The translations under genes were made by a program, and so were the position numbers. Shown here one piece after another: positions 8,901-17,131 of a DNA stretch of 64,000 nt; the stretch's first letter is position 1; every line of letters starts with the position of its first letter. Below the pieces are notes generated by a model. It was not told the DNA's origin. It worked only from the letters and a program-made list of their open reading frames with translations, and did no database searches. Origin of the DNA: Anaerobacillus isosaccharinicus (GTDB lineage: Bacteria; Bacillota; Bacilli; Bacillales; Anaerobacillaceae); the NCBI RefSeq assembly GCF_001866075.3, contig NZ_CP063356.1, positions 3,958,164 through 4,022,163 of the forward strand. Reading direction: 5' to 3'.

Positions 8901-8942
8901 ACTATATGTAGTTGCGAGCGGTTTTACGCAACTACATATAGT
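8901..8942. repeat. 16-bp perfect inverted repeat upstream of the DUF4097 gene
   Basis: ACTATATGTAGTTGCG and CGCAACTACATATAGT flank a 10-base loop. It lies about 90 bp upstream of the DUF4097 start, with no T run. The TATGTAG/CTACATA core could be an operator, or the structure could act in the leader RNA. Confidence 0.75.
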
Positions 8943-9174
8943 ATCTTAATAGCGAGAATATGGAATTATGAAATTCATTAATCTATGTATTAATTGTAGG
9001 TTATTTAGCTGGTTTCCATAATCAACCTTAGATATATTTTCCTCTAAGCCTTGAGGCGTATGGTCTAGTAGACTAAAAAAATCGTTTATGGTGAACATGG
9101 TAATCATACCATATTTTGGTTAGTGGAGAATGTACGATTATTTGTTATTTTCCAAGAGTGATATGAGTTGATAC

Positions 9175-9206
9175 AAAAAGAGCCTAACCATTTCAGGTTG
9201 GGCTCA
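9175..9206 (-). terminator. Intrinsic terminator of the nhaC-type gene
   Basis: On the minus strand GAGCCCAACCTG pairs with the following TGGTTAGGCTC, then TTTTT. It directly follows the antiporter stop codon. Confidence 0.85.
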
Positions 9207-9212
9207 AAGATG

Positions 9213-10586
9213 TTACGTAGCGATTTTTTGTTGAAGCTCGATTTGTTGCTTTGGTTTGTAAAAGTAACTGACGAGGATTGTCATCACTGGTCCAACCCAT
9301 AAGAAGGCAGCAAACAAAGCATAATCTAATGTGGAAACACCGATGGCTGCGGCAGATAAAATCGCCACCATATTCCATGGAACTAATCCAGATGTAACAA
9401 GGGCGGAATCACAGACGACTCTGCCAAGATCTTCTTTTGTAAAGCCTGCGTCAACCCACGTGTCTTTTAGTGAGCGGCCAGTAAGCATGACAGGAAAAGC
9501 TTGGTTACAACCGACAATGGCAAAGATGATCCCAATGACAACAGTTTTGGCTGTGTAATTTGTTAAAGAGAATGCTTTTTCAAACATTTTTTTCATAAAT
9601 ACTTTAAATAGTTGTGTCTTATCTAAAATACCGTTCATCATACTTGCTAGTGTAATAAAAATGAACAACTGCCACATCGTTATAATCCCGCCACCTCTTA
9701 ATATCGCTTCTAGTCCTTCATTGGAATGGTGGTAACCGAAAGCTAAGTTTTCAAGGATATCGACACCTGGTAGCTTTTGAAAGAATATAGCGAGTACAAC
9801 TCCTGTGAGCACCCCTAAACCTAATGAATAAATCGTGCGAATTTTTAAAAGGATACTACCGAATAAGACGACAATTGGTAGTAAGCTAATGAATGAAATT
9901 TGAAAGAATTCGTTTAAAAGGCTCGTTACCTCGACATTCTCTACTACACCTTGTGGTTCAATGAAAAATCCAATAATAAAGTAAAAAATAGTAGAAAACG
10001 AAAGCATTAATAGGGTAGTTGGGATCATTTTTTTAAATAAACTCTTAGGGTCTACTTCAACGGAATTAGCCGCTAAGTGGAACGCAGATGATAGTGGTGA
10101 ACTGCGGTCGCCAACAAATGCCCCTGAAACAAGTGCTCCTGCTACAAGGGCAATGGGAACCTGCACAGTGATTGCTACCCCGATAATAATAATGCCTAGC
10201 GAACCGAGTGTGCCAATCGCTGTTCCTAACACAAATGAAGTTAAGGCAGCAATCATAAAAGCAAATAATAAAATCCATGTAGGCTCAATCCAATTTACGA
10301 TATAAAAGATCATTGTTGGTACCGTACCACTCATAATCCACGCTGGAATGAGTAGTGTGATGAGTGCCAAAATATATAAAACTGGTTTAATTCGCTTAAT
10401 CCCGTCTAGACTTGCTAGAGCAACGTCTTTGGTCGTAAACCCTTTTCGTAAAACAAGTGAAATGACTAATATTAAAGCAACAGCAAAGCCAATCACTAAT
10501 GGGATTTCAAAAATAGCGGCGAACGCTAGGCTTATGACGATAAATAAAAATGTTAAAATAGCGTCCTTCAACGAAAACTCCCCCAT
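9213..10586 (-). CDS. NhaC-type Na+/H+ antiporter
   Basis: A 457-residue polytopic membrane protein with roughly 11-12 hydrophobic segments. Motifs such as GAFVGDRSSPLSSAFHLAAN and CNQAFPVMLTGR match the NhaC antiporter family, which exchanges cytoplasmic Na+ (or, in some members, other substrates such as malate/lactate or amino acids) for protons. In alkaliphiles this supports pH homeostasis. The ATG at 10586 has no clear binding site, while a TTG five codons later follows GGGGGAG at ideal spacing and may be the real start. The gene is monocistronic with its own terminator. The substrate is inferred only. Confidence 0.85.
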   Translation of the reverse strand: MGEFSLKDAILTFLFIVISLAFAAIFEIPLVIGFAVALILVISLVLRKGFTTKDVALASLDGIKRIKPVLYILALITLLIPAWIMSGTVPTMIFYIVNWIEPTWILLFAFMIAALTSFVLGTAIGTLGSLGIIIIGVAITVQVPIALVAGALVSGAFVGDRSSPLSSAFHLAANSVEVDPKSLFKKMIPTTLLMLSFSTIFYFIIGFFIEPQGVVENVEVTSLLNEFFQISFISLLPIVVLFGSILLKIRTIYSLGLGVLTGVVLAIFFQKLPGVDILENLAFGYHHSNEGLEAILRGGGIITMWQLFIFITLASMMNGILDKTQLFKVFMKKMFEKAFSLTNYTAKTVVIGIIFAIVGCNQAFPVMLTGRSLKDTWVDAGFTKEDLGRVVCDSALVTSGLVPWNMVAILSAAAIGVSTLDYALFAAFLWVGPVMTILVSYFYKPKQQIELQQKIAT

Positions 10587-10771
10587 GAAATGTAATCACT
10601 AACCCATTTTATACCTTATAGGCATAAACCGGCAATGAAAAATATGAATTGAGGAAGTCATTCGTTTAAATAGAGTAAACGGTGTAATCGTTTTCAAACT
10701 GATAGCCTAATTTTCAGCAAGGGCGACCGAACCTAAATTTTTTATAGATTAAGACTATAAAAATGTGTAGT

Positions 10772-12118
10772 TTAAAACGCAAAAACATGATTACCAATGA
10801 CGGTTGAAACTGTTCGACTTCTAACCCATTGGTCACTCGTTTTACTAGGGTTGTAAAAGTACAACGAGCCATTTGTCGGGTCTTCACCGGCTAATGCACG
10901 GCGGGCCGCCTCGTAATTCGTAGTATTCGGGTTAGCGCGATCAAGTTCTCCATTTCCTGCTGGAGAAAATTGAAAGTGGCCATGACTTCGTTCATAAATG
11001 ACATTTCTAACCGTGTTCGGAAACTGATTATGTTTCACTCGATTTAAAATAACAGCGGCCACAGCAATTTGTCCTTCTAGAGATTCTCCCCGAGCTTCTG
11101 CAAAGATTATTCTGGCTAACAGATCTAGTTCAGCTTGGTTAATATTGGTTTGGACTTGTGTCGTTGGTACCGAGCGTGCTTCCCCACTCGTTGGTAGCGT
11201 AAGTACTTGTCCAATTCGTAGAAAGTCAGAGGTTAAATTGTTGCTTCTTTTAATGGCATCAACGGTAGTCCCATTTCTAGCCGCAATTTGAGACAAGGTG
11301 TCACCAGAAACAACGGTATAGGTTGTTTGCTGCTCAGGTGTTGTTGTTCTCGCTTCTGATGGGATGACTAAGGTTTGTCCAATTCGTAGAAAATCAGAGG
11401 TTAAGTTGTTACTTCTTTTAATGGCATCAACGGTAGTCCCATTCCTAGAGGCAATTTGAGATAGGGTGTCCCCTGAAACAACTGTATAGGTCGATTGCTG
11501 GGTTGGTGCTTGTGTTTGCGTTGCCCCATTTGGAATCGTTAATGATTGCCCGACCCGTAAAAAATCAGTTGTTAAGTTGTTTGCTTGTCTAATGGCATCA
11601 ACTGTTGTTCCAAAACGGTTGGCAAGTTGAAATAAACTATCTCCAGAAACAACAATATAATTTGTTGGAGTTCCAATAGTTCCGTTTGGAATCGTTAATG
11701 TCTGTCCAACTCGAATGATATCTGAATTAAGGTTATTACTTGTACGAATTGCATTAACCGTTGTTCCAAACCTTACTGCAATCTGTGAAAGTGTATCTCC
11801 CTGAACAACTGTATATGTTCTGGAAACAGTTTGTTCTGTTCCGTTATGGGTCGATGCCTCAGCTTTTGTTGTGAGATTAGTAAACCCTAGTGTTGTGATA
11901 AGTAACGTCCCAGCGACAATTTTAATCGCTTTGACTTTTAAATTTGGTAGATGTTTCTTTGTGTAGCATTCCGCTTGTTCTTCTATGGATTTTGACTCTT
12001 GACCTTCTTTTGTTCCTAACTCGGTCGAAAATTCGGCCATGTGTTCATTTAGATATAAAATAATTTCATAGCTACCATCATCTGTTGGGGTTAACCGATA
12101 GTGAGAAAATGATTCCAT
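10772..12118 (-). CDS. SleB-type cell wall hydrolase with four LysM domains
   Basis: Residues 1-60 are a cytoplasmic-looking polar segment, 62-80 a membrane anchor, then four LysM peptidoglycan-binding repeats (about 100-146, 153-198, 209-253, 266-310; the last two nearly identical), then a Hydrolase_2/SleB-CwlJ catalytic domain (about 328-448) with FAEARGE, the likely catalytic glutamate region, and HGHFQFSP. SleB-type enzymes are lytic transglycosylases that degrade spore cortex muramic-lactam peptidoglycan or act in wall turnover. The N-terminal cytoplasmic extension is unlike the plain signal peptide of classical SleB, suggesting a membrane-tethered wall hydrolase. The start ATG follows AGGAGGG. 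Confidence 0.88.
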   Translation of the reverse strand: MESFSHYRLTPTDDGSYEIILYLNEHMAEFSTELGTKEGQESKSIEEQAECYTKKHLPNLKVKAIKIVAGTLLITTLGFTNLTTKAEASTHNGTEQTVSRTYTVVQGDTLSQIAVRFGTTVNAIRTSNNLNSDIIRVGQTLTIPNGTIGTPTNYIVVSGDSLFQLANRFGTTVDAIRQANNLTTDFLRVGQSLTIPNGATQTQAPTQQSTYTVVSGDTLSQIASRNGTTVDAIKRSNNLTSDFLRIGQTLVIPSEARTTTPEQQTTYTVVSGDTLSQIAARNGTTVDAIKRSNNLTSDFLRIGQVLTLPTSGEARSVPTTQVQTNINQAELDLLARIIFAEARGESLEGQIAVAAVILNRVKHNQFPNTVRNVIYERSHGHFQFSPAGNGELDRANPNTTNYEAARRALAGEDPTNGSLYFYNPSKTSDQWVRSRTVSTVIGNHVFAF

Positions 12119-12170
12119 TCTCTTCCCTCCTTCTCAGTTACTATCCCCAACAATTACATTTTTTAGAAAT

Positions 12171-12202
12171 AAAAAAATGTGCCTCTCTAAAAAGAGAAGC
12201 AC
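12171..12202 (-). terminator. Intrinsic terminator of the DAACS symporter gene
   Basis: GTGCCTCTCT and AGAGAAGCAC pair around AAAA; the minus-strand transcript continues into a T run. It sits 12 bases after the symporter stop codon. Confidence 0.8.
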
Positions 12203-12213
12203 AAATTTACTAA

Positions 12214-13356
12214 CTAATTTTTTGAATTTACTTTATCGATAATCACATTAATAGCTCCATCACCTGTAACATTAGTTGCAGTACCAAAGCTATCTTGTGC
12301 CATATAAAGAGCAATCATTAAACCTATTGCCGCTTCGCTAAAGCCAAGCATTGTTGTTAATATCCCTAATGCTGCCATGATCGCGCCACCAGGAACACCA
12401 GGAGCTGCAATCATGATTAGACCAAGCATAAATATAACTGGTAACATCGTTGCAAAAGTTGGAGAAGCTAATTCTGGAGTTAAAAGCATAACTGCAACAG
12501 CTGTTGTCACAATCGTGATGATACTTCCTGATAAATGAATGGTTGCACAAAGTGGTACACCAAAATCAGCGATCTCATCTTTGACCTTATTATTTTTTAC
12601 TGATCGCAATGTTACAGGAATTGTTGCTGCACTACTCATTGTTCCAATTGCTGTAAAGTATGCTGGTAACATATTTTTTAGTAAGGTAAACGGATTTTTA
12701 CCACTAATCGATCCTGCTGTTACGTATTGAATAAGTAGCCAAATCCAATGAGTAGCAATGGCTAGAAGAAGAACGACTCCAAATACTTTTAATGTATCAA
12801 AAACGGTGCCTTCTGCTGCAAGTTGAGCAAAAATACTTGCAATGTAAATTGGTAAAAAAGGAATAATAATGTAACTTATTACGAGATCAATAATTCTTTT
12901 CCCTTCATCAAAAACATCTTTTAAGATTTTGCTTTTGATTTTTGTCATACCAATTCCGAATAAGAACGCAGCTACAAGTGCTGTAACAACACCCATGACT
13001 GGAGCTATTTCCAGTTTTAAAAATGGAGTTAGTGCAGATCCTTCAGAAATTGATGATTGTTCAGGTGAAAACATGGGAACAAAAGTAATTGCGACAAAGA
13101 ACGCTAATAAACCAGCAATAATAGTTGAAACATAAGCGATACCTACTGTCGTACCAACTAATCTCCCAGATTTTTGCCCTAAGTTTGCAACACCACTAGC
13201 AATGAAGAATAGAATAATAAAAGGAATAATAAATCCAATAAAACTACCAAAAACAGTTTTAATTGTAATAAGTAATCGAACGATAAACTCAGGTGCAATT
13301 AATCCTACGATGATCCCAATTACAATTCCTGCAATTAGCTTTAGTACGAGTTTCAT
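12214..13356 (-). CDS. Dicarboxylate/amino acid:cation symporter (DAACS family)
   Basis: A 380-residue membrane protein with about eight membrane segments and re-entrant-loop features: the serine-rich GTMSSAATIPVTLRS (hairpin 1), GVPGGAIMAALG, and the family-typical NVTGDGAINVIIDK near the C-terminus. DAACS proteins import glutamate, aspartate, dicarboxylates, or serine/threonine with Na+ or H+. The substrate cannot be assigned here. The start ATG has AGGAGGTAAC upstream; the gene is monocistronic with its own terminator. Confidence 0.87.
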   Translation of the reverse strand: MKLVLKLIAGIVIGIIVGLIAPEFIVRLLITIKTVFGSFIGFIIPFIILFFIASGVANLGQKSGRLVGTTVGIAYVSTIIAGLLAFFVAITFVPMFSPEQSSISEGSALTPFLKLEIAPVMGVVTALVAAFLFGIGMTKIKSKILKDVFDEGKRIIDLVISYIIIPFLPIYIASIFAQLAAEGTVFDTLKVFGVVLLLAIATHWIWLLIQYVTAGSISGKNPFTLLKNMLPAYFTAIGTMSSAATIPVTLRSVKNNKVKDEIADFGVPLCATIHLSGSIITIVTTAVAVMLLTPELASPTFATMLPVIFMLGLIMIAAPGVPGGAIMAALGILTTMLGFSEAAIGLMIALYMAQDSFGTATNVTGDGAINVIIDKVNSKN

Positions 13357-13479
13357 AATGTTACCTCCTTGAAGTATGTGTTTTTTAGAAAAACAAATGT
13401 ACCCTCATTGTATACAATATTTTTTATAATGCAATACTATTTCGTTTTTTCAGAATAATTAAATTAATCATAAGATAAA

Positions 13480-13515
13480 GCAGTAATTAGAGAATAAGTC
13501 TAATTACTGCTTTTT
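13480..13515. terminator. Terminator hairpin after the 206-aa gene
   Basis: GCAGTAATTAGA and TCTAATTACTGC form a 12-bp stem just beyond the stop of the gene ending at 13518. The T run is best on the plus strand; it may work in both directions. Confidence 0.65.
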
Positions 13516-13517
13516 AC

Positions 13518-14138
13518 TTATAAAATGCCACCCATTTCAAGGTCGATACCGTCTCCACTTTCCATAAATTCATCATATCCATCAAAAACATGAAGAACTA
13601 CAAAGCTAGAGGCAATAAATGCATAATGGTAACCATTGACGATTAATTGCCGATTTCTTGTTAATGTAATTTTGTACTTATTTTTTAAGTCGCCTCGGTC
13701 TACAAGGTCTTCCCGAACAATTATAGCCCCTTGATGTAGAGCGCTTTCTAGCACGACTTCCATGATGAAGGCTTCTTCATGACTAGGATTTTGTCCTTCA
13801 AGGAAAGCTTTTTTTGAAACGAGCATCATTCCGTCGCTAATGACGCAATCACTGCCTTTTCGCACTCTTGTATAAGTAAATTCACCAGAGGTTTTATCAC
13901 GAAAGCCGATGACACAATGGAAGTACTCTTCTTCTTCTGCGACAATATCAAAAAAACTCATGCGTTTGATTGGTTCATTTGGATCAAAACCGATGATGCG
14001 ATCAAGAAATGATTTTTTTTGTGTGGTTGTTTCATTTCTCACTTCAAGTTCCCAATCTGTTTTTCCAATTTGAAAAAGGAGCATTCCGTCTGGGTACTTG
14101 ACGTTTGGTTTTTTTTGTATGTTCGTTAACTCAGACAT
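13518..14138 (-). CDS. Hypothetical protein (206 aa)
   Basis: A soluble 206-residue protein starting at an ATG after AAAGGTGGG. No signal peptide or membrane segment is visible. It is rich in aromatic and acidic residues (FDIVAEEEEYFHCVIGF) and ends GDGIDLEMGGIL. I do not recognise a family. It is monocistronic between two terminators and next to, but not in, the ABC transporter operon. Confidence 0.7.
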   Translation of the reverse strand: MSELTNIQKKPNVKYPDGMLLFQIGKTDWELEVRNETTTQKKSFLDRIIGFDPNEPIKRMSFFDIVAEEEEYFHCVIGFRDKTSGEFTYTRVRKGSDCVISDGMMLVSKKAFLEGQNPSHEEAFIMEVVLESALHQGAIIVREDLVDRGDLKNKYKITLTRNRQLIVNGYHYAFIASSFVVLHVFDGYDEFMESGDGIDLEMGGIL

Positions 14139-14333
14139 GCAAATCCCACCTTTATCGTTTTATCGTAAGGTATTTATTCATTATACATCAAAATATTATC
14201 TGATTGTTCATAATTGTTTATATCCATATGTATTCAATTTTGTCGAGTCTAATTCTTCTTACTTAGGAGTTCGCTTTGACAACGAGAAATATGCTATAGA
14301 AAGATGGTTGTTGCTGAAAAAAGTCATCTAGTA

Positions 14334-14390
14334 GACAAAAAGCGCATAATGTCCACCTCAAATGGACTTTATGCGCTTTTTGTCTTTTTT
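14334..14390. terminator. Strong bidirectional terminator
   Basis: A 22-bp near-perfect stem (GACAAAAAGCGCATAATGTCCA and its complement) around a CCTCAAA loop, with T runs on both sides. It lies beyond the ABC permease stop and would end the SGNH-ABC operon. Confidence 0.85.
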
Positions 14391-14391
14391 A

Positions 14392-14404
14392 GGTGTCTGA
14401 CACC
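14392..14404. repeat. GGTGTCTGACACC palindrome
   Basis: A 13-bp palindrome three bases before the permease stop on the complementary side; a near-identical copy (GGTGTCAGACACC) is at 37451-37463. This motif type is recurrent in Bacillaceae intergenic regions. Confidence 0.6.
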
Positions 14405-14406
14405 AC

Positions 14407-15390
14407 CTAGAAAACATCTCTTCTAACAAAGGTTGTAAACGATATGACAAGGGCGGCGATGCCCCATAATAGTAAGATCGTGAATGAAAATAGTAATGAC
14501 ATTCCTTCAATTGGTGGTGCTGAGCCACTCAAGTAATGAATTAAGTTTAAATTTACCATAAAGAAATACTTTGCTGATTCCCATGAGGAAACCATGCTAC
14601 TTAAAATTGTTCCTGAGATGAGACATGACAACATAATGCCCATGCCAGCCGCTGTACTTTTGACAAGAACAGACAACATAAATGATAACGTTCCGACAAC
14701 TAAGGTAACAAACCATGCTAACCCAAAAGCCATTAATAAATACTGCCATTGGGGCAAGAGGGTGACATTGGTTACATTTAAGACCCCCCCGTCTGTTTGG
14801 AACCCAAGTAAAATTGGTGCAGACCAGCCTTGATAGCCAAAGACAAGCCCTGAGATTAAGTAAGACAAAACACCAAAGATGAAAACGGTTAATGATACGG
14901 TCAAAACTAAGGTTATATATTTACTTAATAGCACTTTCCACCGTTTCACAGGTCTTGTTAAAAGTAGTTTTACAGTTCCTAAACTAAATTCAGAGGATAC
15001 GAGATCTGCAGCAATGATCATAATTAACAATGGAAGCAACAAACTTACAGAGCTTTCTAAAAATCGTCGAACAAAGGTTGGTGCACCAGGTTCAAGTGGA
15101 TTTATATCATGATCAAGATAATACTGTTGCTGCTGGATTCGGATCTCTAGCTGTTGACGCCATTCTTCAGATGTAATCCGATTACCGTCTAATCGATTGC
15201 GTGTATCAGCAATTTGTAATTCAAGTGTCGTCCGCCAGTCCGTCGTGTTGTAGCGATCTGCCATTCGTTCTGCTTCTTTAAATTGGGCGTACGTAAAGAG
15301 TGAGATTAACGTTGCGATGATCAGAGTGATGACTATTAGTTTCTTTTTACTAATAAGCTTTAGCAACTCATTTTGGATTAAACTAATCAA
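14407..15390 (-). CDS. ABC-2 type transporter permease
   Basis: A 327-residue integral membrane protein with an N-terminal membrane helix (about 17-35), a long external coiled segment (about 36-105, rich in Arg/Gln), and five further helices, the usual ABC2_membrane_2/NosY-like plan. It would form the channel for the adjacent ATPase. The TTG start overlaps the ATPase stop by eight bases, with GGAGGAGAG just upstream, so the two are translationally coupled. Such pairs commonly export antimicrobial peptides or toxic compounds; the actual substrate is unknown. Confidence 0.85.
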   Translation of the reverse strand: MISLIQNELLKLISKKKLIVITLIIATLISLFTYAQFKEAERMADRYNTTDWRTTLELQIADTRNRLDGNRITSEEWRQQLEIRIQQQQYYLDHDINPLEPGAPTFVRRFLESSVSLLLPLLIMIIAADLVSSEFSLGTVKLLLTRPVKRWKVLLSKYITLVLTVSLTVFIFGVLSYLISGLVFGYQGWSAPILLGFQTDGGVLNVTNVTLLPQWQYLLMAFGLAWFVTLVVGTLSFMLSVLVKSTAAGMGIMLSCLISGTILSSMVSSWESAKYFFMVNLNLIHYLSGSAPPIEGMSLLFSFTILLLWGIAALVISFTTFVRRDVF

Positions 15391-16294
15391 TCGACTCTCC
15401 TCCAGTCAGTTGTAAAAATAACTCTTCCAAGGCGGGAACTTTTCTCGTTATTTCTGTCACTGTAACTCCCCGTTCTACTAGTTTACGATTCCACTCACCA
15501 ACGTCTTCCTCGCGATATGGTGTTGAAATGTACTCACCAAAAACTCGCGCTTCAACTTCTAACAGGGTAAAAACTGTCATCGCCTCTTCGATTGGAGAGA
15601 CTCGCCATAATAGCTCTTCTTGCTCAGACATTAATGAGCGAACTTCCCCAACCTTCAAAACAGCTCCATTTGAAATAATCGCGACCCGGTCACACATCAA
15701 TTGAATTTCACTCAATAGATGACTAGAAACAAAGACGCTTAAATTTTCACTTGTAGCTAGAAATTTAATTAATTCTCGCATTTCTCTTATGCCGGACGGG
15801 TCTAACCCATTTGTTGGTTCATCTAAAATTAATATTTTTGGTTTTCCTAACAGAGCTTGGGCAATTCCAAGACGTTGTTTCATTCCTAACGAATACGTAC
15901 TGACTTTGTCGTTAATTCTTTTTGTTAAGCCAACAAGCTGTACAACTTCTTGTAATCTACGTTCCTTAATCTCTTTCATCATCCCTGAAAATAGTTTCAA
16001 ATTTTCCCAACCAGTTAAATATGGGTACAGTTCTGGGTTTTCAACGATACAACCGAGATTTTCCATCGCTCTTGTAAAATTTTTTTGAATATCATACCCA
16101 CAAATTTCAACAGAACCAGCAGTAGGTTTAATGAGCCCAACGATCATTCGAATCGTCGTCGTTTTTCCTGAACCGTTTGGGCCTAGAAATCCAAACACTT
16201 CTCCCTCTTTAAGTTCGAAATCGATCCCTTTAATAATTTTCTTACCTTTTATCTCTTTTTTAAGTCCTTTTACTGAAAGCGTAACATTACTCAT
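15383..16294 (-). CDS. ABC transporter ATP-binding protein
   Basis: A CcmA/DrrA-type ATPase of 303 residues. Walker A GPNGSGKTT, signature YSLGMKQRLG, Walker B KILILDEPTNGLD, and the H-loop SSHLLSE are all intact. The C-terminal extension (about 220-300) is typical of the ABC-2 exporter ATPases. I start at MSNVTLSV, whose ATG overlaps the TAA of the SGNH gene by eight bases and follows GGTGAG; the longer frame to 16327 lies inside the SGNH gene. It drives the downstream permease. Confidence 0.9.
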   Translation of the reverse strand: MSNVTLSVKGLKKEIKGKKIIKGIDFELKEGEVFGFLGPNGSGKTTTIRMIVGLIKPTAGSVEICGYDIQKNFTRAMENLGCIVENPELYPYLTGWENLKLFSGMMKEIKERRLQEVVQLVGLTKRINDKVSTYSLGMKQRLGIAQALLGKPKILILDEPTNGLDPSGIREMRELIKFLATSENLSVFVSSHLLSEIQLMCDRVAIISNGAVLKVGEVRSLMSEQEELLWRVSPIEEAMTVFTLLEVEARVFGEYISTPYREEDVGEWNRKLVERGVTVTEITRKVPALEELFLQLTGGESID

Positions 16295-17105
16295 TTTTCT
16301 CACCATCCCACGTAATGAGTGCGGCAATTCGGTTTGCCATTTGCTGATAACCTTCTGTACTAGGATGAAAGCGATCGTGAGACAAATGCGTAGTTAGATT
16401 GTTTTGAAACATATCAAACGTTGGAACGAATACAGCTTGTTTATATCTTGCAATTTCCAATGCAGTGTGATGGTTCCAATCCAAAATAATTTTCGTTGTA
16501 ATCTCAGCGTTCGGTAAATGTGTAAAAGGATGATACAATCCGCTAAAATATATAGTTGCATTTCCATTTAGTTGACGGATATCACTCATAATTTGCGATA
16601 AGTTTTCTAAAAAATGTTGTTCGATCTGGGCAATTTCTTCTAAATTAAGCTCGACAAGCGTTTGCCCACCCTGAAATAAGTCATTGCCACCAATAGTAAG
16701 GAAAATCAGGTCAGCATCTTTTATTCCTTGTTGTACATCCCTTTCTTCGATAACCTTGACGAGACCTTCTGAAGTCAGTCCATTAATCGCAAAGTTTTGT
16801 AGTGAAACTTCTTCAGTTGTTCTATCCTTTAACTGCTCTAATACATTTCCGACATAGCCTTTTCCGTTTGGATCACCGGCCCCTACGGTAAGAGAATCAC
16901 CTAAGGCAACAATATGGTAGCCTGATTTCTTAGTTTCATTGATAGGCTCTTCTAACGTTTCTATAATCTCTGTTTTTACAGATTGATTCACTTCAGTAGC
17001 TCCTTTATAAAAATAGTGCTTAAACGTCATTCCAAGCCCGACTAACCATAGGACACAAAAGATACTACCAAAAATACCGATTATTTGTACCCATCTAATT
17101 TTCAA
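16287..17105 (-). CDS. SGNH/GDSL hydrolase (YpmR-like), membrane-anchored
   Basis: A membrane anchor at residues 7-27 is followed by an SGNH esterase/lipase domain with all four blocks: GDSLTVGAG (nucleophile Ser), NGLTSEGL (Gly), GGNDLF (Asn) and DRFHPSTEG (Asp-x2-His). It would hydrolyse ester bonds, perhaps of lipids or acetylated wall polymers, at the outer membrane face. It starts at a TTG with a strong AAGGAGGAGG site and overlaps the downstream ABC ATPase. The IS4-type element ends only 27 bp upstream, separating this three-gene operon from whatever promoter it used before. Confidence 0.88.
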   Translation of the reverse strand: MKIRWVQIIGIFGSIFCVLWLVGLGMTFKHYFYKGATEVNQSVKTEIIETLEEPINETKKSGYHIVALGDSLTVGAGDPNGKGYVGNVLEQLKDRTTEEVSLQNFAINGLTSEGLVKVIEERDVQQGIKDADLIFLTIGGNDLFQGGQTLVELNLEEIAQIEQHFLENLSQIMSDIRQLNGNATIYFSGLYHPFTHLPNAEITTKIILDWNHHTALEIARYKQAVFVPTFDMFQNNLTTHLSHDRFHPSTEGYQQMANRIAALITWDGEKNE

Positions 17106-17131
17106 CGGAAAACCTCCTCCTTATTCATTAT

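Noticed and set aside
14098-14331. 77-residue plus-strand frame
   Set aside because: Most of it is intergenic DNA upstream of the 206-residue gene; no binding site and no recognisable protein pattern.
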